64,000 nt of DNA from JBCCGG01 sp039029395 (GTDB taxonomy: Bacteria; Pseudomonadota; Alphaproteobacteria; Kiloniellales; JAKSDN01), in the NCBI GenBank assembly GCA_039029395.1, contig JBCCGG010000007.1:109780-173779 (forward strand), read 5' to 3'. The stretch's first letter is position 1. Every line of letters starts with the position of its first letter. Both the position numbers and the translations under genes were made by a program. Positions 7,316 through 15,424 of the stretch are shown one piece after another. Under the pieces are notes generated by a model that did no database searches, was not told where the DNA came from, and saw nothing but the letters and a program-made list of their open reading frames with translations.

Positions 7316-9195
7316 GGCTTCGCCTGACCGGACGGCTTGAGCTTGCGCGGTTGGGTCATATGCTCAGGTTTTAGGAGGTCCGCGAGCTGCGCTTCGCTCA
7401 AGAGACCTTCCTCCAGGATCAGCTCCATCACGCCGCGGCCGGAATCCAGCGCCATCTTCGCGATACGCGTCGAATTCTCGTACCCGATAAAGGGATTGAC
7501 CGCCGTGATGATGCCGATGCTGTGTTCCACCAGCCAGCGGCAGCGTTCTTCATTGGCCGTGATGCCCTTCACACAGCGCTCGGTCAAGGTCTCCATGGCC
7601 CGGGTCATGAGGCGCATGGAGTCCAAGATATTGTAGGCGATCACCGGCTCCATGACATTGAGCTGTAGCTGGCCGTTCTCGGCCGCCATGGTCACGGTGA
7701 GGTCGTTCCCAATCACCTGATAGGCGACCTGATTGACGACCTCGGGAATGACCGGATTGACTTTTCCCGGCATGATCGAAGAGCCGGGCTGCATGGCGGG
7801 CAGGTTGATCTCGTTGAAGCCGGCCCGCGGCCCACTGCTCAACAGGCGAAGATCGTTGCAGATTTTGGAGATCTTCACCGCGATCCTTTTGAGAACGCCT
7901 GAAAAGATGACAAAGGCGCCCATGTCCGAGGTGGCCTCGACGAGGTTCGTCGCGGAAACAAAGTCGATCTTGCTAATGCGCGAAAGCTCCTCCACCGCGT
8001 AGCCGGCATAGCTCGGATCCGTGTTGATGCCAGTTCCAATCGCGGTGGCCCCCAGGTTGATCTCCCGAAACAGACCCGCCAGCTCCCGCAAGCGGCCGAT
8101 ATCCTCGCGGACGGTGGCATGGAAGCCATCGAACTCCTGCCCCAATGTCATCGGCACGGCATCTTGCAGCTGGGTCCGGCCCATCTTAATCACCGAGGCG
8201 AACTCGGCGCCCTTCTGGCCGAGCGCGGCGCACAGTTCTTCCATGGCTGCGGTCAGGTGCTCGTAGCTGAGCAGAATGCTGAGCCGAATCGCCGTCGGAT
8301 AGACGTCGTTCGTGGATTGAGAGAGATTGACGTGATTGTTGGGGTGCAGGATGTGATAGTCGCCCTTAGCGTGACCAAGCAGCTCGAGCGCGCGATTGCA
8401 GATCACTTCATTGGCGTTCATGTTGGTCGAGGTGCCCGCGCCGCCCTGAATCATGTCGACCACGAAGTGGTTGCGCAGGCTTCCCCGGATGATCTCGTCG
8501 CAAGCGCCGCAGATGGCATCCGCCAATTCGGCGGCCAGTGTGTCGGTTCTGCGATTGGCGATCGCCGTGGCTTTCTTGACCATCGCGATTGCCCTGATGA
8601 GATTGGGAAAATAGTTAATCGGAATCCCGGTGATGCGGAAATTCTCGATTGCGCGGAGCGTCTGTATGCCGAAGTAGGCGTCGTTCGGCACCTCCAGCTC
8701 TCCCAGTAGGTCATGTTCCCGGCGCATTGTCCCACCGCTGAAGCGTGGAACGACATCAGCCCGAAAACCGAGGCTTGCCGATCTCAAGCGGTGGCTCACC
8801 CGACGTGCGACCTCGCGGTAGAATCCGCTTGCCGCGCTTGGATCGCTCTCAAGGACCTTGATGAGAGCCCCCCGTTCGAGGACCAGCACGACGCTGTCGA
8901 CCACGGCGCGACAAGAGGTGGAATGGGGCTCGTCGTCTAGTATCGCCGCCTCGCCGACGCAATTGCCCTCTCCAAGGTTGGCGAGAACGACCTGATCCTC
9001 TCCGACCGACCCCACGACCTCTACGTCGCCTTGCCATATAATGTAGATGTGCTCCCTCGGATCGCCGGCGGCAAAGAGATACGCGCCGGCGCTATAGGCC
9101 TTTCGCACCAGCCCTTGCGACAGCGTGTCGAGAGCGTCTTGGTCCAGACCTGCAAAGATTGAAATGCTTTTGAGCGTCTCGGTAAATTCAGCCAT
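7312..9195 (-). CDS. Cyclic nucleotide-binding domain fused to aspartate ammonia-lyase
   Basis: About 627 residues. Residues ~10-130 form a Crp/Fnr-type cNMP-binding fold (SISIFAGLDQDALDTLSQGL, then VGEAAILDDEPHSTS). From ~155 the protein is a full class II lyase: EHDLLGELEVPNDAYFGIQTLRAIENF is closer to aspartase than fumarase, and GSSIMPGKVNPVIPE is the catalytic SS-loop signature. The likely reaction is L-aspartate to fumarate plus ammonia. The phosphate-binding cassette has His where cAMP binders have Arg, so the ligand may differ or be absent. I prefer the ATG at 9195, with GAGAAGAG upstream; an ATG at 9249 adds 18 residues. The gene overlaps the racemase-like gene by 4 bp. Aspartases normally lack a cNMP domain. 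Confidence 0.9.
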   Translation of the reverse strand: MAEFTETLKSISIFAGLDQDALDTLSQGLVRKAYSAGAYLFAAGDPREHIYIIWQGDVEVVGSVGEDQVVLANLGEGNCVGEAAILDDEPHSTSCRAVVDSVVLVLERGALIKVLESDPSAASGFYREVARRVSHRLRSASLGFRADVVPRFSGGTMRREHDLLGELEVPNDAYFGIQTLRAIENFRITGIPINYFPNLIRAIAMVKKATAIANRRTDTLAAELADAICGACDEIIRGSLRNHFVVDMIQGGAGTSTNMNANEVICNRALELLGHAKGDYHILHPNNHVNLSQSTNDVYPTAIRLSILLSYEHLTAAMEELCAALGQKGAEFASVIKMGRTQLQDAVPMTLGQEFDGFHATVREDIGRLRELAGLFREINLGATAIGTGINTDPSYAGYAVEELSRISKIDFVSATNLVEATSDMGAFVIFSGVLKRIAVKISKICNDLRLLSSGPRAGFNEINLPAMQPGSSIMPGKVNPVIPEVVNQVAYQVIGNDLTVTMAAENGQLQLNVMEPVIAYNILDSMRLMTRAMETLTERCVKGITANEERCRWLVEHSIGIITAVNPFIGYENSTRIAKMALDSGRGVMELILEEGLLSEAQLADLLKPEHMTQPRKLKPSGQAKP

Positions 9196-9262
9196 CAAAC
9201 TCTTCTCATCTCTAGGTGTGATGCGACAATCCTTTCGGCACTCGCTCATTGAACTCAGCGCG

Positions 9263-9997
9263 TTATCCGCTCCTCCGGGACTGCCAGGCCCGGCGTAGCA
9301 GCGCGCCCACCGACAGGTTCAGGAGCTCGATGGAGTCGCCTTCGCGGATCGGGCCGCTCCTAAAGCAATGGACTCCGACGCCGCCTCGGCCAACCAAAGC
9401 GCGCGCCAGGCCTGGCTCGGTCAGCTTCTGTAGATAGAGGCAGGGCGGCCGCGGCCGGGCCGCGCCGAAGAAAGCATCGCCGATTCGGAAGCGTTTTCCG
9501 AGCAACTCGTTCAAGTCGATGTGCCGGGTCACGACGTTGCGCCGGTGGCGCCCGGCCTCGAGAGAGATTCCGGTCTCGGCGGTCGCCTGCGCCAAGTCTT
9601 CCTGGGCGATCAAAGTCACCTCGCATTCGTCGCTTTCAGACCAGTGGCCGCGATTCAGGAAGTAGCGGTCGCCCTCAAGACCGCGCCCAGCGACAGCTTC
9701 GATCTGGGGCACGCGGACCATCTGCGCACCCGCCTCGGGGCAGATATAGAGCGCGGCAACCGAGGGCGCACCGCCCGGGGTGAAGCGGGTCGGCGCGCGT
9801 TTCACTTCTTTGTCTGCCCGAAGCACTTGGTGCCCGGCAACTGCCGGGCCTGCCGCTTGATTGTCATCGTTGTCGTCGTCGCCGACTTTCTGGTCTTGCT
9901 GAACCCTTGCGACGAAGAGGTAGAGCGCGCCCAATGCTATGCCCGCGCCGACCAAACCAAGCAGCAGCTCTTTAAGTTCGTCCCACATGGTCCACAA
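9263..9997 (-). CDS. Membrane-anchored MOSC-domain protein
   Basis: 244 residues. The N-terminus has one strongly hydrophobic helix (LLLGLVGAGIALGALYLFVA), then an acidic Asp/Asn-rich linker, then a MOSC domain with GRGLEGDRYF and the conserved cysteine in RPPCLYLQKL. MOSC domains are linked to sulfur handling on molybdenum cofactor or to molybdenum-dependent reduction of N-hydroxylated compounds. A membrane anchor is unusual for the small stand-alone members. The start is a TTG at 9997 with GGAAGAG 4-5 nt upstream; an ATG at 9988 is the alternative. It is about 70 bp upstream of the cNMP-aspartase gene on the same strand. Confidence 0.8.
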   Translation of the reverse strand: MWTMWDELKELLLGLVGAGIALGALYLFVARVQQDQKVGDDDNDDNQAAGPAVAGHQVLRADKEVKRAPTRFTPGGAPSVAALYICPEAGAQMVRVPQIEAVAGRGLEGDRYFLNRGHWSESDECEVTLIAQEDLAQATAETGISLEAGRHRRNVVTRHIDLNELLGKRFRIGDAFFGAARPRPPCLYLQKLTEPGLARALVGRGGVGVHCFRSGPIREGDSIELLNLSVGALLRRAWQSRRSG

Positions 9998-10097
9998 ACA
10001 TCTCTTCCGGTCTGGCCGGTCGTATTGGGAAAAGTTCGACAGCCGGCGCGCGGAGGCGCCGGCTGCCGGAGGTGGAGGCGGGGAAACGCCTGATCGC

Positions 10098-11375
10098 CTA
10101 GACCACGGCCACCTTGTTATAGGTCTCTACGTCAAGCTCGCCTTCCGACTTGCTGACCAGCACCGAGACCATAAGGTCGCCGGTCACATTGACCGTGGTG
10201 CGCGCCATGTCGAGGATGCGGTCGATGCCGGCGATGATCGCCAGACCCTCGAGCGGCAGCCCGACCGAGGTCAACACCAAGGACAGCATGATCAAGCCGG
10301 CCCCGGGCACACCGGCCGTACCGATCGAGGCCAGGGTCGAGGTCAGGATGATCGTGATGTAGGCACCGGGCCCCAGGTCGACGCCGAAGGCCTGGGCCAC
10401 GAAGAGTGCCGCGACGCCCTGATAGAGCGCCGTGCCGTCCATGTTGATGGTCGCGCCCAGAGGCAGGACGAAGCTCGACATGCCTTTGGAGACGCCCAAA
10501 TTCTCCCGAGCGCAGCTGATCGTAACCGGCAGAGTGCCCGAGCTGCTGGTGGTCGTGAAGGCGACCGCCTGGGCATCGATGATGCCGCGCAGATAGCGCA
10601 CCGGATTGAGCCGGCCCATCAGAATGATGCCACCGCCGGTCAAGGTCAGCAGGATATGGAGGATGCAGGCCAAATAGACACCGAAGATCACCTTGGCGAG
10701 CGGCAGCAGGACGTCCAGGCCGTACTTGCCGGCGACCCAGGCCATGAGCGCGAAAACGCCATAGGGCGCCAGGATCATGACCATGTGGGTCATCTTGTAC
10801 ATGATATCGGCGAAGGATTCGAAAACCGCCTTGACCGGGGCGGCCCGCTCACCGGCCAGGTTGATCGCGATGCCCAACACGATGGCAAAGACAATGATCT
10901 GAAGGATGTTGCCTGCGGACATGGCACCGACCGGGTTCGTCGGAACGATACCGACCAGTGTGGTGAGGAAGCTCGGCGCCTCCTTGGCGGTGACCTCCGT
11001 CGCCGCCTGCATGTCGATACCGACGCCGGGCTGAAGCACCGTTCCGACGACCAGGCCGATGGTGATCGCGATCGCCGTGGTCGCCAAATAGAGAATGAAG
11101 GACTTGAGGCCGATGCGCCCCATTTTCTTGGTGTCCTCCATGGAACAGACTCCGACGACCAGGGAGGCAAACACCAAAGGCACGATCAGCATCTTGATCA
11201 GGCTGATAAAGACCGTCCCGATGAACTTAATGTTCTCGGCCCCGGGCCCCCACAGGGCGCCGACTACCAGGCCGGCAACCAAAGCGATCAGGATCTGGTG
11301 CCAGAGCTTGAGGTTGTTCCAAAAGGAGAGCGGCCCGGATTTTCGGGTCTCCGCTCCCGCGGTTTCATTTGCCAT
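10098..11375 (-). CDS. Dicarboxylate/amino acid:cation symporter (DAACS family)
   Basis: 425-residue inner-membrane secondary transporter of the GltP/DctA family, importing glutamate, aspartate or C4-dicarboxylates with H+ or Na+. Multiple hydrophobic helices run throughout. Family motifs are present: SSSGTLPVTI, the serine-rich re-entrant loop, and LPLGATINMDGTALYQGV, with the NMDGT cation/substrate site. The ATG at 11375 is preceded by GGAGG at 6-7 nt. The gene sits between the MOSC gene and the LysR regulator, all on the minus strand, which fits uptake of the substrate of the downstream aspartase. Glutamate/aspartate versus fumarate/succinate specificity cannot be decided by eye. Confidence 0.93.
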   Translation of the reverse strand: MANETAGAETRKSGPLSFWNNLKLWHQILIALVAGLVVGALWGPGAENIKFIGTVFISLIKMLIVPLVFASLVVGVCSMEDTKKMGRIGLKSFILYLATTAIAITIGLVVGTVLQPGVGIDMQAATEVTAKEAPSFLTTLVGIVPTNPVGAMSAGNILQIIVFAIVLGIAINLAGERAAPVKAVFESFADIMYKMTHMVMILAPYGVFALMAWVAGKYGLDVLLPLAKVIFGVYLACILHILLTLTGGGIILMGRLNPVRYLRGIIDAQAVAFTTTSSSGTLPVTISCARENLGVSKGMSSFVLPLGATINMDGTALYQGVAALFVAQAFGVDLGPGAYITIILTSTLASIGTAGVPGAGLIMLSLVLTSVGLPLEGLAIIAGIDRILDMARTTVNVTGDLMVSVLVSKSEGELDVETYNKVAVV

Positions 11376-11686
11376 GAGTGCCTCCGTTCGTAGCCTTGGA
11401 TTAGATTCCTCACCGGCCGGTGCAATAGGGCGCGGTACCACTAGGATTTCGCGGCGTCTCCGCCGCGATCCTGACCATGAAGACCATCCAAATGCTCGTT
11501 TTGTGCGTGTTGGTGCCGCGCGGCCCAGGCCGCGCGACCAGCGTCTCGGCACAGCTTCAGCTGGCTTCTGATTGTAAAGGCTAGGCCCACCAACCGCGCT
11601 CGCTAGTGCACCTTTAGTGGTGAAAGTTTAGCGGCCCCACATTTGCTGTCCATTGCGTATTTGTTATGAGGTATGCAAATCTTGCA
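11376..11686 (-). promoter_or_regulatory. Leader region of the symporter gene with two GC hairpins
   Basis: This 311-bp space between the LysR stop and the symporter start has no convincing gene. It contains two perfect hairpins: TCGCGGCG (11449-11456) with CGCCGCGA (11461-11468), loop of 4, and CGCGCGGCC (11517-11525) with GGCCGCGCG (11528-11536), loop of 2. Neither is followed by a T-run on the minus strand. They could be terminators of the LysR transcript or structured leader elements of the symporter mRNA. Confidence 0.5.
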
Positions 11687-12613
11687 TCACTTCTGGAGAC
11701 GATCCGTGAAGCTGGACAGCGATTCAGCGCACGACCAGAATTGCATGAGCTGCGGGCGTACGTTGTGAATCGCCCGGTACATGCGAATGTCGAAAGTGAG
11801 CTGGAGCCGGCGCGGACCGAAGGGCACAAGCCGCTTGTCGGCCAGCTCGTCCTGTATCGAGCTTTCCGCCAGCCAGGCAACGCCGTGGCCTTCGAGCGCC
11901 ATGGCCTTGAGCGATTCGGCCATTGGGTTTTCGCAAATCGCATTAAGTTGCAAAGCCGGTTTTTGCTTGGCAAGGATGTGCTCCTCGACGCGCCAGAGGT
12001 AGCTTTCCGAGGTGTAGGTCAGCCAGGGGATCTCCCTGTCTTTCTTGCTGTCGAGGCGGTAAAGCGCGCGCCGTCTGCGGTCGGTGCCTGAAACCGGCAT
12101 GAAGGTGTCCTCGGCCAGCTTGATCGAAGGATAGACCTGAGGGTCGAGCAAGACCGGAATCGCGTCGTGGGAGTAGCTCAGCAGGAAATCGCAGTTGCCG
12201 TCGACCAGCGCCTGCACACAGTCGTGAAAGTTACCCGGACTGATCCGCGTGGTTATCGGCCCCAGGAGGGCCCGCCAGGCGGTCATCCACTTGGGAAAAA
12301 ACGCGAGCGCGATCGAATGGAGCGCCGAGAAGCTGATCATGGCCCGGGTCCGCCGCTCCTGGCCACGCACGTCCTCGCGCGCTTTTTGAAACAGGATCAG
12401 CGCCTGCTCGGCCGCTTCGCGAAAGGCTTGGCCATTCTCGGTCAGAGTAGTCGGATAGGTGCTGCGATCGATCAGCGACGTGCCGAGCCAGGACTCCAAT
12501 GCATGGATACGCCGACTGAAGGCGGGCTGGGAGATGTTGCGCTGCTCGGCCGACTGGCGAAAGTTGTGGGTGTTCGCCAGGCTGATGAAGTCCTCCAGCC
12601 ACTTCAGTTCCAT
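11687..12613 (-). CDS. LysR-family transcriptional regulator (HypT-like)
   Basis: 308-residue activator or repressor. The N-terminal winged helix reads KWLEDFISLANTHNFRQSAEQ then ISQPAFSRRIHALESWLG, a clear LysR reader head; the rest is the periplasmic-binding-like effector domain. The N-terminus (ELKWLEDF, NISQPAFSRRI) and the EGHGVAWLAESSIQ segment resemble the HypT/YjiE subgroup, described in E. coli as hypochlorite-responsive, though that is only family resemblance. I chose the second ATG of the pair 12622/12613. It lies upstream of the symporter and acidic amino acid genes on the same strand and divergent from a toxin-antitoxin pair, so control of the symporter module is the simplest inference. 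Confidence 0.9.
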   Translation of the reverse strand: MELKWLEDFISLANTHNFRQSAEQRNISQPAFSRRIHALESWLGTSLIDRSTYPTTLTENGQAFREAAEQALILFQKAREDVRGQERRTRAMISFSALHSIALAFFPKWMTAWRALLGPITTRISPGNFHDCVQALVDGNCDFLLSYSHDAIPVLLDPQVYPSIKLAEDTFMPVSGTDRRRRALYRLDSKKDREIPWLTYTSESYLWRVEEHILAKQKPALQLNAICENPMAESLKAMALEGHGVAWLAESSIQDELADKRLVPFGPRRLQLTFDIRMYRAIHNVRPQLMQFWSCAESLSSFTDRLQK

Positions 12614-12721
12614 CGCTCCCAATCCTTCTTCTCAAAAAGGAAGTGGGTCATAAGGTAAACAATCGGAGATGCGCTGCCTAGTGGGGCCGCAGCGATATGA
12701 CCGGGAGGATTGTCACTTTAC

Positions 12722-12763
12722 TTGCCAAAATGATATTTTTTCATTATATTATGCCAGATGGCA
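12722..12763 (+). promoter_or_regulatory. Promoter and operator of the Xre/RES toxin-antitoxin pair
   Basis: TTGCCA at 12722-12727, a 17-bp spacer and TATATT at 12745-12750 form a good sigma-70 promoter. The predicted transcript start falls at about 12757-12758, which is the ATG itself, so the mRNA would be leaderless. A perfect palindrome TGCCAGATGGCA spans 12752-12763 across the start codon, and the -35 box carries another TGCCA half. This suggests autorepression by the antitoxin. Confidence 0.6.
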
Positions 12764-13186
12764 AAAACACTTCAAACCTCCTTCGAACTAGCTTCCGACG
12801 GGCCGGCGCCCTTGGACGCCGAGATCAGTGACGCCGAGGCGGCCGCCATGTTGCGCGCGGCTTTTGCCCTTTTCGTGCGCTGGCAGTTGAACGACGGCGA
12901 AGGCAGGGTGTTGCTGGGCCGGCCCAGCGCCCGCACCTATGCCCGTTGGAAGCGCGGCAGCGTCGCCAAGCTGCCCCACGACACGGTCCGGCGCCTGTCC
13001 TATCTCATGGGCATTCACAAGGCTCTGCGTTTGCTCTTCAAAGAGCCCGAGCGCGGCTACCAGTGGGTGCGCAAGGCGAACCAAGCGTTCGGCGGCCAAT
13101 CGGCGATTGCTCGCATGTTGGCCGGCGACGTGACGGACCTGGCTGCTGTACGCCGCTATCTGGACGGGGAGCGCGGCGCTTGGTGA
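12758..13186 (+). CDS. Antitoxin with Xre-like and MbcA/ParS toxin-binding domains (DUF2384)
   Basis: 142 residues. The middle contains an Xre-like helix-turn-helix region (RTYARWKRGSVAKLPHDTVRRLSYLMGIHKALRLLF) and the C-terminus the toxin-binding domain (AFGGQSAIARMLAGDVTDLAAVRRYLDGERG), the two parts typical of Xre/MbcA/ParS antitoxins. It is predicted to neutralise the RES toxin encoded immediately downstream and to repress the operon. There is no ribosome binding site before the ATG; see the promoter entry for a leaderless model. The stop overlaps the toxin start by 4 bp. Confidence 0.9.
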   Translation: MAKTLQTSFELASDGPAPLDAEISDAEAAAMLRAAFALFVRWQLNDGEGRVLLGRPSARTYARWKRGSVAKLPHDTVRRLSYLMGIHKALRLLFKEPERGYQWVRKANQAFGGQSAIARMLAGDVTDLAAVRRYLDGERGAW

Positions 13187-13887
13187 CGGAGCTGCCGCCC
13201 CGGCGCCGGATCCGCTGGGCGCGCAGCCATCGTCTGATCCGCTCGGCCTATCCGCCGATCGATATCTTCGAGGACATCGCCGACCCGGCCGACTGGGCAC
13301 TCATTGCCGTTGCCGAGGCCAAGACCAATCCCCGGGTGCTCGACCAGATCGGCAAGATCCGCTTGGTGCCGCCTGAGCGTCGGGTTGCCGGGCCGGGTGC
13401 ATCTTACGTCATGTCGCCATTCGTGCACTGCTCGCCCGAGCGGCCGACGCGCTTTTCCGACGGTACCTACGGGGTCTACTACGCCGGCAACCGCTTCGAG
13501 GTGGCCTTGGCCGAGACGATCTACCACTTCGAAGCCTTCATGGCGCGCACTGACGAGCCGGCGGCGACCGCCGACTTTCGGGAGCTGGTCGGCCCGATCG
13601 ACGCTCGCCTGCACGATCTGCGCCACGACCACACTTTCCAAGCGGCGCTGGACCCGGACGACTACACCGCCGGCCAGGCGCTGGGCCGGCAACTGCGCGA
13701 CCAGGAGGCCTCCAACGGCATCGTCTATCCCAGCGTCCGCTACGCCAAGGGTCAGGCGGTCGCCCTGTTTTGGCCAGACGTGCCGGCGATCCCGATCCAG
13801 GCCCGCCACCTCTGCTACCGCTGGACCGGCGCGCGAGTCGACGCCTACCTGGTCTATGGCGAGGAGGATTGGCGGCCGGTGCCGTAA
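13183..13887 (+). CDS. RES-domain toxin
   Basis: 234-residue toxin of the RES family. Characterised members act on NAD+ as phosphorylases or hydrolases, or ADP-ribosylate a metabolic enzyme. The fold's Arg-Glu-Ser signature region is visible: RFSDGTYGVYYAGNRFEVALAETIYH supplies the Arg, Tyr and Glu, and SNGIVYPSVRY the late serine. The GTG start at 13183 overlaps the antitoxin TGA as GTGA, the normal coupling in this module. The last 34 bp overlap, tail to tail, the end of the peroxidase-like gene on the other strand, which is tight for two unrelated units and hints at insertion or erosion at this junction. Confidence 0.9.
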   Translation: MTELPPRRRIRWARSHRLIRSAYPPIDIFEDIADPADWALIAVAEAKTNPRVLDQIGKIRLVPPERRVAGPGASYVMSPFVHCSPERPTRFSDGTYGVYYAGNRFEVALAETIYHFEAFMARTDEPAATADFRELVGPIDARLHDLRHDHTFQAALDPDDYTAGQALGRQLRDQEASNGIVYPSVRYAKGQAVALFWPDVPAIPIQARHLCYRWTGARVDAYLVYGEEDWRPVP

Positions 13888-14450
13888 TAGCCGATCACGT
13901 CGCCCTCCAAGGTTACGCCAAGCCCATTCAACAAGCGGTTCGCGTAGGCGAAATAGGCGGCAACTTGGTTGACCTCAAGTATTTCGCCGTCCGTGGCGCC
14001 GGTCGAGCGGGCCTCGTCCAGGTCGGCTTCGGTCATTTTGCCAGGTGCGAGCGTCAGCTTGCGGACGTAGCGCAGCAGCGCCAGTTGCTTTCCGTCGAAG
14101 GCGGACTCGAGCCGATCGGCAACGAGTGCATCGTGAACTTCCGCAGCACGCGCCTCGTCATCGATGAGGTGCGCCGCGTTGGCCCAGTGATTGGTGAAGC
14201 TGTAGGCACAGCGGTTGAGCGAGGAGACATAAGCGCCGACGGTCTCCAGGAACCAGCCGGGTAAGCTGTTGCCCGGATGGTGCAGCACACTTTCGTAGAG
14301 CGCCACGTGGCCGTCCATGGTGTGAGGCCGAAGGCTATGGACCCGCATGACGTTGGCAACCGATCCGTCCGGTGCACGGGCCCGCTCGAGCGCCTGTCTC
14401 AAAGAGGCCGAAGCCTCTTCGTCTGGGACCATCGCGATCCAGGCGCTCAA
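13854..14450 (-). CDS. Peroxidase-related / carboxymuconolactone decarboxylase-like (AhpD fold) protein
   Basis: About 198 residues of the peroxidase-related AhpD-like family (SAWIAMVPDEEAS at the start, VANVMRVHSLRP, then LNRCAYSFTNHWANA). AhpD enzymes use a CxxC pair plus a nearby His as a disulfide reductant site. Here the motif is CAYS, so the second cysteine is serine, and thiol-disulfide chemistry would differ or be lost. The start is a TTG at 14450 that overlaps the dppF stop codon; an ATG at 14432 is possible. It appears to be the last gene of the dpp operon. Its 3' end overlaps the RES toxin gene by 34 bp on the opposite strand. Confidence 0.8.
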   Translation of the reverse strand: MSAWIAMVPDEEASASLRQALERARAPDGSVANVMRVHSLRPHTMDGHVALYESVLHHPGNSLPGWFLETVGAYVSSLNRCAYSFTNHWANAAHLIDDEARAAEVHDALVADRLESAFDGKQLALLRYVRKLTLAPGKMTEADLDEARSTGATDGEILEVNQVAAYFAYANRLLNGLGVTLEGDVIGYYGTGRQSSSP

Positions 14451-15424
14451 GCGACGCTCTCGGCGTGGTGACAGGCGACCAGACGCTCCCGAAACACCCG
14501 CAGTTCGGGACGGTCCTGATTGCAGAGGTCGGTGGCATAGCGGCAGCGCCGGTGAAAGGCGCAACCCGAGGGCGGGTTCAGCGGCGACGGCAGCTCGCCG
14601 GTCAGCCTGATGCGTTCGCCCCGGCGCCTGGGGTCGACCGCCGGCGTGCTGGCCAGGAGCGCCCGGGTGTAGGGGTGGCGCGGGTCGTCGAAGATCGCGT
14701 CGCGCGTGCCCTGCTCGACCGGCCGGCCCAAGTACATCACCATGACGTCATCCGCGATGTGGCGCACCACGCCCAGGTCGTGAGAGATGAACAGGTAGGC
14801 CAGGTTGAACTCGTCCTGGAGGTCCATCAAAAGGTTCAGCACCTGCGCTTGAATCGAGACGTCAAGTGCCGAGACCGGCTCGTCCGCGACCAAGATGCGC
14901 GGCTGTAGCATGAGCGCCCGGGCGACCGCGATGCGTTGGCGCTGGCCGCCGGAAAACATGTGAGGATAGCGGTTGTAGTGTTCGGGCCTGAGGCCGACCT
15001 TGGCCATCATGGCCTCGGCCCGTTCCTTGCGCTCGGCCGCCGTAAGCTTGGTGTTGATGACCACCGGCTCCTCGATGATGGTGCCCACTTTCTTGCGCGG
15101 GTTGAGCGAGCCGTAGGGGTCCTGGAAGACGATCTGGACCTCTTGGCGCAGCTGCTTCAACTGTTCGCCGTCGGCGCCAGTGACGTCGGTGTTGTCGATC
15201 TTGAGCTGGCCCGAGGTCGGCTGCTCGATCAGGGTAACAACCCTGGCCAGCGTCGATTTCCCGCAGCCCGACTCGCCAACCACAGCCAGCGTCTTACCGG
15301 CCTCGAGGGAGAAGGACGCACCGGCCAGGGCCCGCACCGTGGCGTCGCCTTTGAACATGCCGCGCTTGACATTGTAGTGGCGCGCCAGGTCGACCGCCTC
15401 GAGGACCGCACCGTTGGCGCTCAC
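14447..15424 (-). CDS. dppF: Dipeptide ABC transporter ATP-binding protein DppF
   Basis: 325-residue cytoplasmic ATPase of the Dpp/Opp importer. Walker A is GESGCGKSTLAR, the Q-loop region is IVFQDPYGSLNPR, the signature is FSGGQRQRIAVARAL, and Walker B is ILVADEPVSALDVS. The oligopeptide-type C-terminal region contains the cysteine cluster GCAFHRRCRYATDLC expected for an iron-sulfur-binding tail. The GTG start at 15424 overlaps the dppD stop by 4 bp and follows GAGGTG. Confidence 0.95.
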   Translation of the reverse strand: MSANGAVLEAVDLARHYNVKRGMFKGDATVRALAGASFSLEAGKTLAVVGESGCGKSTLARVVTLIEQPTSGQLKIDNTDVTGADGEQLKQLRQEVQIVFQDPYGSLNPRKKVGTIIEEPVVINTKLTAAERKERAEAMMAKVGLRPEHYNRYPHMFSGGQRQRIAVARALMLQPRILVADEPVSALDVSIQAQVLNLLMDLQDEFNLAYLFISHDLGVVRHIADDVMVMYLGRPVEQGTRDAIFDDPRHPYTRALLASTPAVDPRRRGERIRLTGELPSPLNPPSGCAFHRRCRYATDLCNQDRPELRVFRERLVACHHAESVA

